The notes beneath the pieces were generated by a model. That model saw only the letters and a program-made list of their open reading frames with translations. It had not been told where the DNA came from and did not search any database. A DNA stretch of 64,000 bases, taken from positions 216,864-280,863 of the forward strand of contig NZ_QJRI01000177.1 of NCBI RefSeq assembly GCF_003254565.1. Direction: 5' to 3'. Every line of letters starts with the position of its first letter. The first letter of the stretch is position 1. This document shows positions 25,466-34,082 of this stretch, in pieces. The translations under genes and the position numbers were made by a program. Origin of the DNA: Flavobacterium nitrogenifigens (GTDB taxonomy: Bacteria > Bacteroidota > Bacteroidia > Flavobacteriales > Flavobacteriaceae).

Positions 25466-26269
25466 TTAGTTTAAAATATAACGTGTTACTACTTCAGCGA
25501 CACCATCATCATTATTTGAAGCTACGATTAAATCGGCTTTATCACGCAATTCTGGCGTTACATTATCGACCCAAACTCCTAAGCCGGCATATTCGATCAT
25601 AGTTAAGTCATTTCCTGCGTTTCCTACGGCTATAATTTCACTTTGATGAATTCCTAGCTTATCAGCCAAAAACTTCAGGCTTGCCGCTTTATCAATGCCT
25701 TGTTGGGCAGCTTCTAAGAAAAATGGTTTTGACATCGAAACGCTTAAATGTGGCATAGCTTCTTTCAAATCATTTTCTAACGTTTTTAAATACGCTGGAT
25801 CTTGAAGCAAGATACATTTAACCGCCGGTCTGTCTACATAATCTTTAAAGCTTGACACTTTATGATGCGCCATTCCAGTAATTTCTTTTTCGACTTCTAT
25901 AAACTCAGAATCTGTTTCACTAATGATTTGATCATCTAAATAGGTAATGATATGTGCATTTTTCTTTATGCTATAATCGTATAGCGCATGAATTTGCTCT
26001 ACAGTCAATTTCTGTTCAAACAAAACCAAATCATCTTTAACACGGCTAATTATGGCTCCGTTAAACGAAATCATATACGAATCGTTTTTATCCAATTCCA
26101 ACTCCTTTGCATAAGCCGTCATTGCAGTAGTTGGCCTTCCAGAAGCCAAAACCACATAAACACCTTTTGCCTGAGCTTCTAATATTACTTTTTTGTTTAA
26201 ATCTGAAATTCTATGATCATCTGTCAACAAGGTATCATCCATGTCGAGCACTAACATTTTGTATTGCAT
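25466..26269 (-). CDS. Cof-type HAD-IIB phosphatase
   Basis: A 267-residue haloacid-dehalogenase phosphatase. Motif I DMDDTLL (residues 9-15), motif II ASGRPT near 42, a C2B cap in the middle and motif III/IV K..FLADKLGIHQSEIIAVGNAGNDLTMIEYAG near the C-terminus are all present. Cof/YidA-like enzymes dephosphorylate sugar phosphates, flavin or pyridoxal phosphates; the substrate is not predictable. It heads a likely two-gene unit with the acetyltransferase at 24928. Confidence 0.9.
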   Translation of the reverse strand: MQYKMLVLDMDDTLLTDDHRISDLNKKVILEAQAKGVYVVLASGRPTTAMTAYAKELELDKNDSYMISFNGAIISRVKDDLVLFEQKLTVEQIHALYDYSIKKNAHIITYLDDQIISETDSEFIEVEKEITGMAHHKVSSFKDYVDRPAVKCILLQDPAYLKTLENDLKEAMPHLSVSMSKPFFLEAAQQGIDKAASLKFLADKLGIHQSEIIAVGNAGNDLTMIEYAGLGVWVDNVTPELRDKADLIVASNNDDGVAEVVTRYILN

Positions 26270-26286
26270 ATTTTTTTTTAATTTTC

Positions 26287-26343
26287 AGTCGCAGTAACAG
26301 TTTTCAGTATTCTAACTGTAAACTGTGACAGCAAACTGCGACT
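26287..26343. repeat. Inverted repeat AGTCGCAGT/ACTGCGACT after the DUF2007 gene
   Basis: Outer words AGTCGCAGT and ACTGCGACT (26287 and 26343) enclose ACAGTTTTCAGT and its imperfect complement. The same element recurs at 58480-58538. It starts 4 bases after the stop of the DUF2007 gene. Confidence 0.7.
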
Positions 26344-26346
26344 TTT

Positions 26347-26565
26347 TTAAAGACTCATTCTGAAATTTTCGATAACAGGATTTGCTTTTGCAAAATCGGT
26401 TTCTTGAATAAAAACCTCAACAGCTAAATCTGTTTGGCCAAAACCTCCCAAACGAGCCGATTGAATATTATCTTTTTTTACTGTTTCTACTCCAGCTTCT
26501 TCTAATCTTTCTTGCAAAGCAATTGCTAATACTTCGCTTCCCGAAAATACTTTCATTAATCCCAT
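26347..26565 (-). CDS. DUF2007 small protein (putative signal-transducing protein)
   Basis: A 72-residue protein beginning MGLMKVFSGSEVLAIALQERLEEAGVETVKKDN and ending in FIQETDFAKANPVIENF. This is the DUF2007/PII-like ferredoxin-like fold. No signal peptide is present. Such proteins are common in Bacteroidota but their job is not established. The stop of the hydrolase gene at 26578 lies 12 bases upstream of its ATG in transcription order, suggesting an operon. Confidence 0.75.
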   Translation of the reverse strand: MGLMKVFSGSEVLAIALQERLEEAGVETVKKDNIQSARLGGFGQTDLAVEVFIQETDFAKANPVIENFRMSL

Positions 26566-26577
26566 AATACTTTATTT

Positions 26578-27393
26578 TTATTCTAATATTCTTTTTAATT
26601 GTTTTTGAAAATCTTCATTCTCATTTACTCCAATATGTTCTTGATTTTTCAGCGGATAAAAGTAGGTATTTGATTTTAATAACTTCTTTAATCGAATCGA
26701 ATTGTCAATTGGAATTAATTGATCCTTAGTTCCATGAAAAATATAAATTGGACATTTTATTTTTGGTAGATACTCGTTTGTTTCCAAGCTAAACTTCTTC
26801 ATAAAATCAGGAAAAAATGGAACTCTAGAGCTTGATAATTCTAAAAAGTTATAATACGGTGCTTGAAGAATCAATGCTTTTGCTTTATTTTCTAAAGCCA
26901 ATTTTGCCGCAAAACCAGAACCAATAGAATATCCTGCAATTATAATTTTATCTTCAGAATATCTTTTAGAAATACTTTTATATACAATTGATATATCTTC
27001 CGTTAATTGCTCTTCATTCTCAATTTCACCTTCACTTTTTCCGAAACTTCGATAATCCAAAATAAAAATATCATGACCATTCGAAGTATAATTTTTTGCA
27101 ATCTTTCCCCAAGTCTCTAAGGTTCCTGCATTTCCATGAAGATAAAAGACAAGTCCTTTTGACTTCTCAGCTTTAAACAATAATCCATTTAAAACAGTTC
27201 CATCAAACGACTTGATATTTATTTCTTCAAATTTCTGCGTATAATCAAATTTATAATCTTTAGGCAGTCGAGAAGCATGAAAAACTAATCCTACCTCATT
27301 AAAATACACATAAGAAATTATTAAAACGTAAATGACTAGAAAAAAGCACAAAAGTACCATTAGCAAGAATTTAAGTGTTTTAAAAATTTCCAT
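26578..27393 (-). CDS. Alpha/beta hydrolase with N-terminal membrane anchor
   Basis: A 271-residue hydrolase. One hydrophobic helix (LLMVLLCFFLVIYVLIISYVY, about residues 10-30) anchors it. The catalytic domain has the nucleophile elbow GYSIGSGFAA (serine near residue 155), IFHGTKDQLIPI (acid region) and EHIGVN (histidine). The oxyanion-side YLHGNAGT motif is also present. It resembles YfhR/ABHD13-type serine hydrolases, whose natural substrates are unclear. It sits between the DUF2007 gene and the DEAD-like gene on the same strand. Confidence 0.85.
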   Translation of the reverse strand: MEIFKTLKFLLMVLLCFFLVIYVLIISYVYFNEVGLVFHASRLPKDYKFDYTQKFEEINIKSFDGTVLNGLLFKAEKSKGLVFYLHGNAGTLETWGKIAKNYTSNGHDIFILDYRSFGKSEGEIENEEQLTEDISIVYKSISKRYSEDKIIIAGYSIGSGFAAKLALENKAKALILQAPYYNFLELSSSRVPFFPDFMKKFSLETNEYLPKIKCPIYIFHGTKDQLIPIDNSIRLKKLLKSNTYFYPLKNQEHIGVNENEDFQKQLKRILE

Positions 27394-27422
27394 AAATTAT
27401 TTATGATTAAGTTTTAAGTGAA

Positions 27423-27460
27423 AGTGGCAGCTTACAATATTTTTACTGTAAACTGCCACT
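27423..27460. repeat. Short inverted repeat AGTGGCAG/CTGCCACT
   Basis: The arms are at 27423-27436 and 27447-27460. It lies 19 bases after the stop of the DEAD-like gene at 27479, within the gap to the hydrolase. Confidence 0.65.
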
Positions 27461-27478
27461 CCCTATTACGACTAAATA

Positions 27479-28141
27479 TTATTCTTCTTCAATATCGTCT
27501 TCATCTTCATCAAGTTCTTCTTCGCCTTCTTCATCCATATCAAACAAATAAGGCTCGATCATGATTTTATCTGCCAAAATTTCGATGCGTTCTGTCAAAG
27601 TTTCAGCAAAAATGATTCGTTGCACTTTGGCTATACTATTTGAAATACGAGTGATTTTAGCATCATGACGTAATTTCAAAATCGGATCTGCATCATCTAT
27701 AACAAACATTTTAAGACGATTTACATTGTAACCCGCTGTACTAAACATATCATTTAGTTTGGTTGGCGTACCAATTAAAACATCGATTCCGGTGGAAACG
27801 TAGTTTTTATCATAATCCATATCACCTTTGTCATGAACTCCATAAACTTCCAGATTTGTATATCTTCCATATTTCTCAAAAAGCTCTTCCATTGCCAAAA
27901 CCTTTTCTTTGTCTTCCACAACAATCAAAGCTCGTGGCGATTCTTCATTCTTTCCTGCCAATTGCTGAATTACATTCAATACAATTGTAGTTGTTTTTCC
28001 GCTTCCTTTTGGAGAAATAATAACACAGTCAGCACCACTTTTTATAGTTGAAAATGTTTCCATCTGCAAAGCATTGGCTTCAGTTAAACCATTCTCAATT
28101 AAGGCGTCCTGTAATTTCTCGTTTATCTTTTTTAGTTTCAT
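27479..28141 (-). CDS. DEAD/DEAH-like helicase, first RecA-like domain only
   Basis: A 220-residue protein that aligns with domain 1 of DEAD-box RNA helicases: a Q-like region (IENGLTEANALQMETF), Walker A SPKGSGKTT, the Ib-type segment VLIGTPTKLNDMF and FVIDDADPILKL in place of DEAD. The SAT motif is weak (IFAETLT), and the protein stops in an acidic tail of about 20 residues (DMDEEGEEELDEDEDD). No second RecA domain follows, and the sequence after it is intergenic, so this is not a frameshift. Without domain 2 it should bind nucleotide but not act as a processive helicase. Confidence 0.8.
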   Translation of the reverse strand: MKLKKINEKLQDALIENGLTEANALQMETFSTIKSGADCVIISPKGSGKTTTIVLNVIQQLAGKNEESPRALIVVEDKEKVLAMEELFEKYGRYTNLEVYGVHDKGDMDYDKNYVSTGIDVLIGTPTKLNDMFSTAGYNVNRLKMFVIDDADPILKLRHDAKITRISNSIAKVQRIIFAETLTERIEILADKIMIEPYLFDMDEEGEEELDEDEDDIEEE

Positions 28142-28150
28142 GTTTTTCTT

Positions 28151-28225
28151 GCTTTAAGCTTTAAGCTTTAGGCTATAAGCTAAAATATTATTATTTTTTA
28201 AAGCCTAAAGCTTAAAGCTTAAAGC
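28151..28225. repeat. 24-bp perfect inverted repeat of AAGCTT words
   Basis: 28151-28174 and 28202-28225 are exact reverse complements (GCTTTAAGC words). It begins 18 bases downstream of the NtrC-type regulator stop at 28243. Confidence 0.9.
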
Positions 28226-28242
28226 CTATTGCGCGAAGCATC

Positions 28243-29406
28243 TTACTTGCTTGCGAACATTTTTACATCGGTTTCAGAAATTTCGCTTCCTCCCAAAATG
28301 ATCAATCTTTCCACCACATTTCGAAGTTCTCGAATGTTACCTGTCCAATCATATTCCTGCAACAATTTTATGGCTTGCGCCGAAAATGACTTCACCGCAT
28401 TTCCTTGTTCTGAAGCTATTTTTTCTGTAAAATGAGAAATCAAAGCTGGAATATCATCACGTCTTTCGTTCAATGGTGGAACTTTTATTAAAATTACAGC
28501 CAAACGATGGTATAAATCTTCACGGAAACGGCCTTCTGCAATTTCAGTTTTTAAATCTTTATTGGTTGCCGCAACGACACGAACATCAACTTTTATATCT
28601 TTATCAGCACCAACTCTAGTAATCATATTTTCCTGAAGAGCGCGTAAAACTTTCGCTTGCGCAGAAAGACTCATATCTCCAATTTCATCCAAGAAAATAG
28701 TTCCTTTGTCTGCAGCTTCAAACTTTCCAGCGCGATCTTTTACCGCCGATGTAAAAGCACCCTTTACGTGCCCAAACAATTCACTTTCGATTAATTCACT
28801 TGGGATTGCAGCGCAGTTTACTTCGATTAACGGAAAACTAGAACGCTCACTTTTTTCGTGTAATTGATGCGCTACTAATTCTTTTCCAGTTCCGTTTGGA
28901 CCCGTAATTAAAACTCTGGCTTCTGTTGGAGCAACCTTATCAATCATCACTTTAATATGATTAATCGATTCGCTGTCACCAATCATTTCGTAGTTTTTAC
29001 TGACTTTTTTCTTTAGAATTTTATTTTCAACTACTAATTGTTTTTTATCTAAAGCATTACGAACGGTATTCAGCAAACGATTCAAATCTGGCGGTTTCGA
29101 GATATAATCAAAAGCTCCTAAACGCATAGTCTGAATAGCCGTTTCCATATCGCCATGCCCCGAAATCATCACCATCGGAATTTCTGGTTTTATCTTCTTC
29201 ACTTCTTCCAAAACCTCAACACCATCCATTTTTGGCATTTTGATATCACACAAAACCAAATCGTAATCGTTGTTTTTTATTTTTTCAAGTCCAGCAACGC
29301 CATCTTCAGCCTCATCAACCTGATACGAATCATTTTCTTCTGATAAAATTTTTACCAAAACTCTTCTGATTGCTGCTTCGTCTTCTACAATTAGTATTTT
29401 ACTCAT
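28243..29406 (-). CDS. NtrC-type sigma-54 response regulator lacking a DNA-binding domain
   Basis: A 387-residue two-component regulator. The receiver has the phospho-acceptor D54 (LCDIKMPKMDG) and lysine K105 region (DYISKPPDLN). The AAA+ domain shows Walker A GPNGTGKELVA, the sigma-54-contact loop GAFTSA near residue 215, Walker B LDEIGDM and the arginine-rich sensor segment. After the LRNVVERLI helical bundle it ends in ILGGSEISETDVKMFASK with no Fis-type helix-turn-helix. Regulators of this shape are seen in Bacteroidota and may act without specific DNA binding. Its kinase is not adjacent. Confidence 0.9.
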   Translation of the reverse strand: MSKILIVEDEAAIRRVLVKILSEENDSYQVDEAEDGVAGLEKIKNNDYDLVLCDIKMPKMDGVEVLEEVKKIKPEIPMVMISGHGDMETAIQTMRLGAFDYISKPPDLNRLLNTVRNALDKKQLVVENKILKKKVSKNYEMIGDSESINHIKVMIDKVAPTEARVLITGPNGTGKELVAHQLHEKSERSSFPLIEVNCAAIPSELIESELFGHVKGAFTSAVKDRAGKFEAADKGTIFLDEIGDMSLSAQAKVLRALQENMITRVGADKDIKVDVRVVAATNKDLKTEIAEGRFREDLYHRLAVILIKVPPLNERRDDIPALISHFTEKIASEQGNAVKSFSAQAIKLLQEYDWTGNIRELRNVVERLIILGGSEISETDVKMFASK

Positions 29407-29410
29407 TCTT

Positions 29411-29503
29411 TTAAAGATACTAAGATACTAAGATGCTAAGATTCTGAGTGTTTTTAGCTAAAATCTTAGCATCTCAGAAACTTAGAAACTTAGAATCTCT
29501 AAG
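29411..29503. repeat. Inverted repeat of CTTAG words after the ABC permease
   Basis: Arms of ACTAAGAT words (29411-29450) and AATCTTAGCATCT words (29462-29503) are imperfect complements. It abuts the permease stop at 29504. Confidence 0.65.
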
Positions 29504-30820
29504 TTAATATTTCAGCCACTTATACAATTCCTTCCAAGTCGGTTTTTTGCCGTACATTAAAATACCGATTCGGTAGATTTTTGCAGCGAACCAGACAACA
29601 AGGAAAAATGTAGCAAACAATAATGATACCGAAATTGCAATTTGCCACCACGGCACCCCAAACGGAATACGCATTAACATTACAATTGGCGAAGTTAACG
29701 GAATCATTGAAAAGATAACCGCAACACTTCCGTGAGGATCGTTTACTACAGTGAAAAATCCGATATAAACGCTCAAAATCAGAGGCATTAGAATTGGCAA
29801 CAAAAACTGCTGAGAATCGGTTTGATTGTCAACTGCGGCACCAATTGCGGCATAAAATGAGCTATATAGAAAATATCCTCCAATAAAATAAATTACAAAT
29901 CCGATTAAAATACTGGCAATTGGCAAATTCCATAATTCAGCAATATACATTTGTGCCGATCCAGAAAGTTCATGCTGAGCTGCTTGCATCATTTCTGGAG
30001 AAATTCTAGCTGTTGGACCAACATTTACTCCAAAAAATGCCGAAGCGGCAAACATTAATCCTAAACCAATAATTGCCCAGATTATAAATTGTAGAATTCC
30101 TGCTAAAGAAGTTCCCACAATTTTACCGATCATTAACTGAAATGGTTTTACAGATGAAATAATGATTTCGATAATACGATTTGTTTTTTCTTCGATTACA
30201 CTTCGCATTACCATGTTCCCGTAAATGATAATAAACATCATAATCAAGTAGCCAAATGCACCGCCGATTCCGATTTTAATTTCATTTAAACCTTTTAAAC
30301 TTTCCTCTCCAGAGGCTTTAACCAAATGAATATTTACATCTGACTGTGCTTTCTGAATAGCAAGTGTATCCAATTTCGCCTCTTCCAGATTCAGTTTTGT
30401 GATTTTATTTCCGATAATATCCTGAGTGTTTTCAATAAAAGAAATGCTCGGGCTATTATTTGAAATAAATTCAATTTTACTTTCTAATTCCTTAATGCTT
30501 TTTGTTTTCGGAATAACAATTAATCCACTGAAATTTTCTTTTGTAATACTGTCTTTTAATGCATTTACATCAATTTCAGATAGATTGAGATATTTAAATT
30601 CGGCTCCTTTTTTATTCTCCTTTAAAAAATCTGAAGCAAAAAGTCCAGTTTCGTCATGAATCGCAATTCTTTTCGTTTCTGCCTTCATAGTACTCAAATA
30701 CCCAATAAAAACAGCAATAGCCACAAATAAAAGCGGACTCAAAAATGTCATGACAACAAAAGATTTATTGCGAACTTTAGCAATAAATTCTCTTTTTATA
30801 ATCAACGAGATGATACTCAT
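29504..30820 (-). CDS. ABC-2 type transporter permease (NatB-like)
   Basis: A 438-residue permease. A first hydrophobic helix (residues about 19-43) is followed by a large extracytoplasmic domain (about 45-185) and five C-terminal membrane helices, the NatB/ABC2_membrane_3 layout. Characteristic segments are IIYGNMVMRSVIEEKTNRIIEIIISSVKPFQLMIGKIVG and FFAAIGAAVDNQTDSQQ. NatB with NatA exports sodium ions or other substrates in other bacteria, but the substrate here cannot be read. It lies 77 bases downstream of its ATPase gene on the same strand. Confidence 0.9.
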   Translation of the reverse strand: MSIISLIIKREFIAKVRNKSFVVMTFLSPLLFVAIAVFIGYLSTMKAETKRIAIHDETGLFASDFLKENKKGAEFKYLNLSEIDVNALKDSITKENFSGLIVIPKTKSIKELESKIEFISNNSPSISFIENTQDIIGNKITKLNLEEAKLDTLAIQKAQSDVNIHLVKASGEESLKGLNEIKIGIGGAFGYLIMMFIIIYGNMVMRSVIEEKTNRIIEIIISSVKPFQLMIGKIVGTSLAGILQFIIWAIIGLGLMFAASAFFGVNVGPTARISPEMMQAAQHELSGSAQMYIAELWNLPIASILIGFVIYFIGGYFLYSSFYAAIGAAVDNQTDSQQFLLPILMPLILSVYIGFFTVVNDPHGSVAVIFSMIPLTSPIVMLMRIPFGVPWWQIAISVSLLFATFFLVVWFAAKIYRIGILMYGKKPTWKELYKWLKY

Positions 30821-30897
30821 AAATAATTAATTTTCAAATTTTAAATCCCAAATCCCAATTTATAAGCTTGAAATTTGGAATTTCTATATTGGAATTT

Positions 30898-31827
30898 TTA
30901 AACTTTGTTTTCAGTAACTGTTTGGATAAAAATATCGTTTATGCTCGGAATTTTTTCAACGAAGTGAGTTACTTGTCCGCGTTGTGTTAAAACATTCAAT
31001 AATTCATTTGGAGAAGCATTTCCGATCTGAATATTTAATTTTAAATCATCATTTAAAGATTTAAAACTTGCTGGAGACACTGTAAACTTCTGAGTAATAT
31101 CGTACATTAATCCTTCGACATTATTTGTCAAAATTCCAACTTCGAAACTGTTGGTTCGAAACTGACGTTTCACATCGACCACTTTTCCCTCTATCAGTTT
31201 ATTAGATTTATGAATTAAAGCGATATTTTCACAAAGCTCTTCTACGCTTTCCATTCTATGAGTCGAGAAAATAATAGTTGAGCCTTGTTCTTTTAAAGCC
31301 AAAATTTCGTCTTTGATGATATTTGCATTTACGGGATCAAAACCCGAAAATGGCTCATCTAAAATCAGCAATTTTGGTTTATGTAAAACACAAACCACAA
31401 ACTGAATTTTCTGCGCCATTCCTTTAGAAAGCTCTTGGATTTTTTTATTCCACCATCCTTGAATTCCTAATCGGTCAAACCAATAATCTAGTTGTTTTTT
31501 GGCTTCGGCTTTAGAAAGACCTTTCATTTGTGCCAAATACAAACATTGCTCACCAACTTTCATTGAACTGTACAAACCACGCTCTTCTGGAAGGTAACCA
31601 ATAGTTTGCACATGTTTTGGCTGTAACTTTTCTCCGTCCAAAATTACTTCACCACTGTCTGGCATTGTAATCTGGTTTATGATTCTGATAAGGGAAGTTT
31701 TTCCTGCTCCATTGGGACCTAAAAGCCCATATATACTGCCTTTTGGCACATTTAATGAAACTTCGTTAAGTGCTACATAGTCGCCATATTTTTTTATGAC
31801 TTTATGTACTTCAAGTAAGTTACTCAT
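30898..31827 (-). CDS. ABC transporter ATPase (NatA-like)
   Basis: A 309-residue ATP-binding subunit. Walker A GPNGAGKTS is near residues 38-46, the Q-loop follows, the signature is LSKGMAQKIQ (a variant of LSGGQ), and Walker B LLILDEPFSGFDP, with the switch histidine STHRME. After residue 220 there is a DUF4162-like C-terminal domain ending in IPSINDIFIQTVTE, as in NatA. It precedes the permease gene and forms a two-gene exporter. An inverted repeat of GGAATTT words (30838-30897) lies between them. Confidence 0.92.
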   Translation of the reverse strand: MSNLLEVHKVIKKYGDYVALNEVSLNVPKGSIYGLLGPNGAGKTSLIRIINQITMPDSGEVILDGEKLQPKHVQTIGYLPEERGLYSSMKVGEQCLYLAQMKGLSKAEAKKQLDYWFDRLGIQGWWNKKIQELSKGMAQKIQFVVCVLHKPKLLILDEPFSGFDPVNANIIKDEILALKEQGSTIIFSTHRMESVEELCENIALIHKSNKLIEGKVVDVKRQFRTNSFEVGILTNNVEGLMYDITQKFTVSPASFKSLNDDLKLNIQIGNASPNELLNVLTQRGQVTHFVEKIPSINDIFIQTVTENKV

Positions 31828-31920
31828 GCTATTTTTAAGGATTTACTGCGTTGCCTCTCCTATTGCGGTTCAGCGACTGTAAAAGTAAATAATTACTAGC
31901 GAATCTGCGCCATATTACGC

Positions 31921-31957
31921 AAAAAACCCATTCTAATTTATACTAGAATGGGTTTTT
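31921..31957 (-). terminator. Terminator after dnaJ (bidirectional)
   Basis: AAACCCATTCTA and TAGAATGGGTTT pair in a stem with A/T tracts on both sides, 32 bases downstream of the dnaJ stop. Confidence 0.85.
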
Positions 31958-31988
31958 ATTTTTTTATAACCTTTTAAAAAAGTTCAGA

Positions 31989-33098
31989 TTATGAGAACAT
32001 ATCTTTTACTTTTTCAAAGAATGACTTCTCTGATTTCTCTGGGCTTGGAGCAAAGTGCTCGTTGTTTAGAGCATTTTCAAAGAATTGTTTTTGCTCTTTA
32101 TTTAATGTTTTTGGAGTCCAAACATTTACGTGAACCAATAAATCTCCGCTTCCGTAACCGTTCAAACTAGGAATTCCTTTTCCTTTTAATCTTAAGATTT
32201 TTCCAGATTGGATTCCTTCTTCCAGTTTAATACGCACTTTTCCGTTGATTGCTTCAATATCTTTAGAAGCTCCCAAAACTGCTTCAGGGAAACTGATATA
32301 TAAATCGAAGTGAACGTTTTCACCTTCACGCTTCAAGAATTCGTGTTCAATTTCTTCAATAGCAACAATTAAATCACCTGGAATACTGTTTCCTGGAGCA
32401 TCGTTACCTTTGTTGGCAACTTTCAACTGCATACCGTCAACAACTCCCGCAGGAATTTTGATTGATACTGTTTCATCTTCTTGAACCATTCCTTGAGCAT
32501 CTGCCTCAGAAGGTTTTTTATCTAAAATTTGACCAGAACCACCACAAGTAGGGCAAGTTGATGCAGATTGCATTCTTCCTAAAATGGTATTGGTTACACG
32601 CATTACTTGTCCTTGACCGTTACAAGTCGTACAAGTTTTATACGTTACACCTTTTGCCTGAACTTTACGTTTTACTTTTACTTTTTTCTCAACTCCATTT
32701 GCAATTTCTTCCAAAGTCAATTTTACTTTAATTCGAAGATTGCTTCCTTTCGCACGGCGAGGACCTCCGCCTCCGCCTCCGAAACCGCCAAATCCGCCAC
32801 CAAAAATATCACCAAACTGGCTGAAAATGTCGTCCATATTCATACCACCGTGACCGCCGCCAAATCCGCCAGAACCATCAAATGCTTGATGACCATATTG
32901 ATCGTATTTCGCTTTCTTCTGCGGATCACTCAAAACTTCATAAGCTTCTGCCGCCAATTTGAAGTTTTCTTCTGCCTCTTTGTCGCCTGGGTTTTTATCA
33001 GGATGATATTTTAAAGCGCTTTTTCTATACGCTTTTTTAATTTCGGCAGCATCAGCATTTTTTGAAATGCCTAGTATTTCGTAAAAATCTTTTTTCAT
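31989..33098 (-). CDS. dnaJ: Chaperone DnaJ with half zinc-finger region
   Basis: A 369-residue Hsp40 co-chaperone that stimulates DnaK. J domain with HPD at residues 32-34, a Gly/Phe-rich linker (GGFGGGHGG, about 75-115) and two C-terminal substrate-binding domains. The central cysteine region holds only two CxxCxGxG motifs (CTTCNGQG and CPTCGGSG), where the usual DnaJ has four. The cysteines are lost where repeats 3 and 4 would be, leaving ILDKKPSEADAQ. I recall similar shortened zinc regions in some flavobacterial DnaJ, so this is probably natural rather than an error. It sits downstream of grpE in the same operon. Confidence 0.95.
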   Translation of the reverse strand: MKKDFYEILGISKNADAAEIKKAYRKSALKYHPDKNPGDKEAEENFKLAAEAYEVLSDPQKKAKYDQYGHQAFDGSGGFGGGHGGMNMDDIFSQFGDIFGGGFGGFGGGGGGPRRAKGSNLRIKVKLTLEEIANGVEKKVKVKRKVQAKGVTYKTCTTCNGQGQVMRVTNTILGRMQSASTCPTCGGSGQILDKKPSEADAQGMVQEDETVSIKIPAGVVDGMQLKVANKGNDAPGNSIPGDLIVAIEEIEHEFLKREGENVHFDLYISFPEAVLGASKDIEAINGKVRIKLEEGIQSGKILRLKGKGIPSLNGYGSGDLLVHVNVWTPKTLNKEQKQFFENALNNEHFAPSPEKSEKSFFEKVKDMFS

Positions 33099-33173
33099 AA
33101 TTTAGGTTAAATTCTAAATCTAAAATTCCAAATTCCAATTTTTAAAAACTGAATTTCAGAATCTTAATTGCTT

Positions 33174-33752
33174 TTAGTTTCCAACTACAACTTTAGGGTA
33201 ACGAATAATTTTGTCTCCTAATTTGTATCCTTTTTCAATAACATCAACAATTTTCCCTTTTAATTTGTCAGACGGAGCTGGAATTTGGGTAATTGCTTCA
33301 GCAATATCAGCATTGAAAGCATCTCCTGCTTGAATTTCAACTTGCTCTAAACCTTTAGAAACTAAAGTGCTTTTCAATTTTTCGTGAATCAACTCAACAC
33401 CTTTTTTCAAATTCTCATCCTCAGACTTGTTGATCTCTACTGTCGCTCTGTCAAAATCATCTAAAACTGGAAGCATAGCCAACAAAACCTCTTGGTTTGC
33501 AGTTTTAAATAAATCAAGACGTTCTTTTGAAGTTCTTTTTTTGTAATTTTCAAATTCAGCAAATAATCTCAAAAACTTATCTTTTTCGTGAGCCAAGTCT
33601 TTAGCTAATTGCTCCTCAACACTTAATTCTTCAACAATTAACTGCTCTCCGTTGGCATTGTTCTCTAACGTTACGTCGTCTAATTCCTGATCGAATTCTG
33701 TATTTTCCGTAGTCATATTACTTTTATTTTTAAAAATATTTTTAAACTTCAT
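33174..33752 (-). CDS. grpE: Nucleotide exchange factor GrpE
   Basis: A 192-residue protein that releases ADP from DnaK. It has an acidic N-terminal tail (TTENTEFDQELDDVTLE), a long coiled-coil helix (EKDKFLRLFAEFENYKKRTSKERLDLFK) and a C-terminal beta domain with the GrpE signature (EAITQIPAPSDKLKGKIVDVIEKGYKLGDKIIRYPKVVVG). The first ATG at 33752 adds about 12 basic residues before MTTEN; either start is possible. It is first in the grpE-dnaJ unit and has a complete TTG/TACTTTTG promoter at 33776-33807. Confidence 0.95.
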   Translation of the reverse strand: MKFKNIFKNKSNMTTENTEFDQELDDVTLENNANGEQLIVEELSVEEQLAKDLAHEKDKFLRLFAEFENYKKRTSKERLDLFKTANQEVLLAMLPVLDDFDRATVEINKSEDENLKKGVELIHEKLKSTLVSKGLEQVEIQAGDAFNADIAEAITQIPAPSDKLKGKIVDVIEKGYKLGDKIIRYPKVVVGN

Positions 33753-33775
33753 TTTTATTTCTTTCTGTTGGATTG

Positions 33776-33807
33776 CAAAAGTACTGCCAAATCTTATAAA
33801 ATGTCAA
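33776..33807 (-). promoter_or_regulatory. Promoter of grpE-dnaJ
   Basis: On the minus strand a TTG (33805-33807) and TACTTTTG (33776-33783) are separated by 21 bases. Both elements match the flavobacterial consensus. No heat-shock CIRCE element was seen near it. Confidence 0.65.
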
Positions 33808-33900
33808 ATTGTCACTTTATTAATTATGAGACATTTAAAAAACGCATTTGCCCAGAAAAAATTTATTATAATTTTAAGACTATTACGTTTTAGTTTATGC

Positions 33901-34038
33901 TATCTTTGAGACCAATAAACATAAATTATTACCACCAAAAATTGAATTTAAGGGTTGGCTTCGGCCTCTAAATAATTATTAATTCAAATTTACCTTATAT
34001 TAAAAAAAGCTTCGCCTACAGAGACGAAGCTTTTTTTT
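33901..34038 (+). ncRNA. Candidate small RNA with own promoter and terminator
   Basis: A TATCTTTG -7 motif (33901-33908) is followed after 93 bases by a strong terminator (34002-34038). The interval has no ORF. It can fold into a stem (TTGAATT at 33942-33948 with AATTCAA at 33981-33987) enclosing a GGC-TTCG-GCC tetraloop hairpin at 33957-33966. The rest of the 33808-34082 gap is AT-rich and holds nothing else recognised. No family was matched by eye. Confidence 0.4.
34002..34038 (+). terminator. Terminator of the candidate small RNA
   Basis: AAAAAAAGCTTCG (34002-34014) and CGAAGCTTTTTTT (34025-34037) are exact complements followed by T residues. Confidence 0.8.
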
Positions 34039-34082
34039 TATGTTTGAGCTTAACATGACAAGGTTGTCATTTTCTATTTTTG

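Noticed and set aside
32607..33014. 135-codon frame opposite dnaJ
   Set aside because: Antisense to the J domain and glycine-rich region of a firm gene; Phe/Ser-rich composition is typical of a shadow frame.
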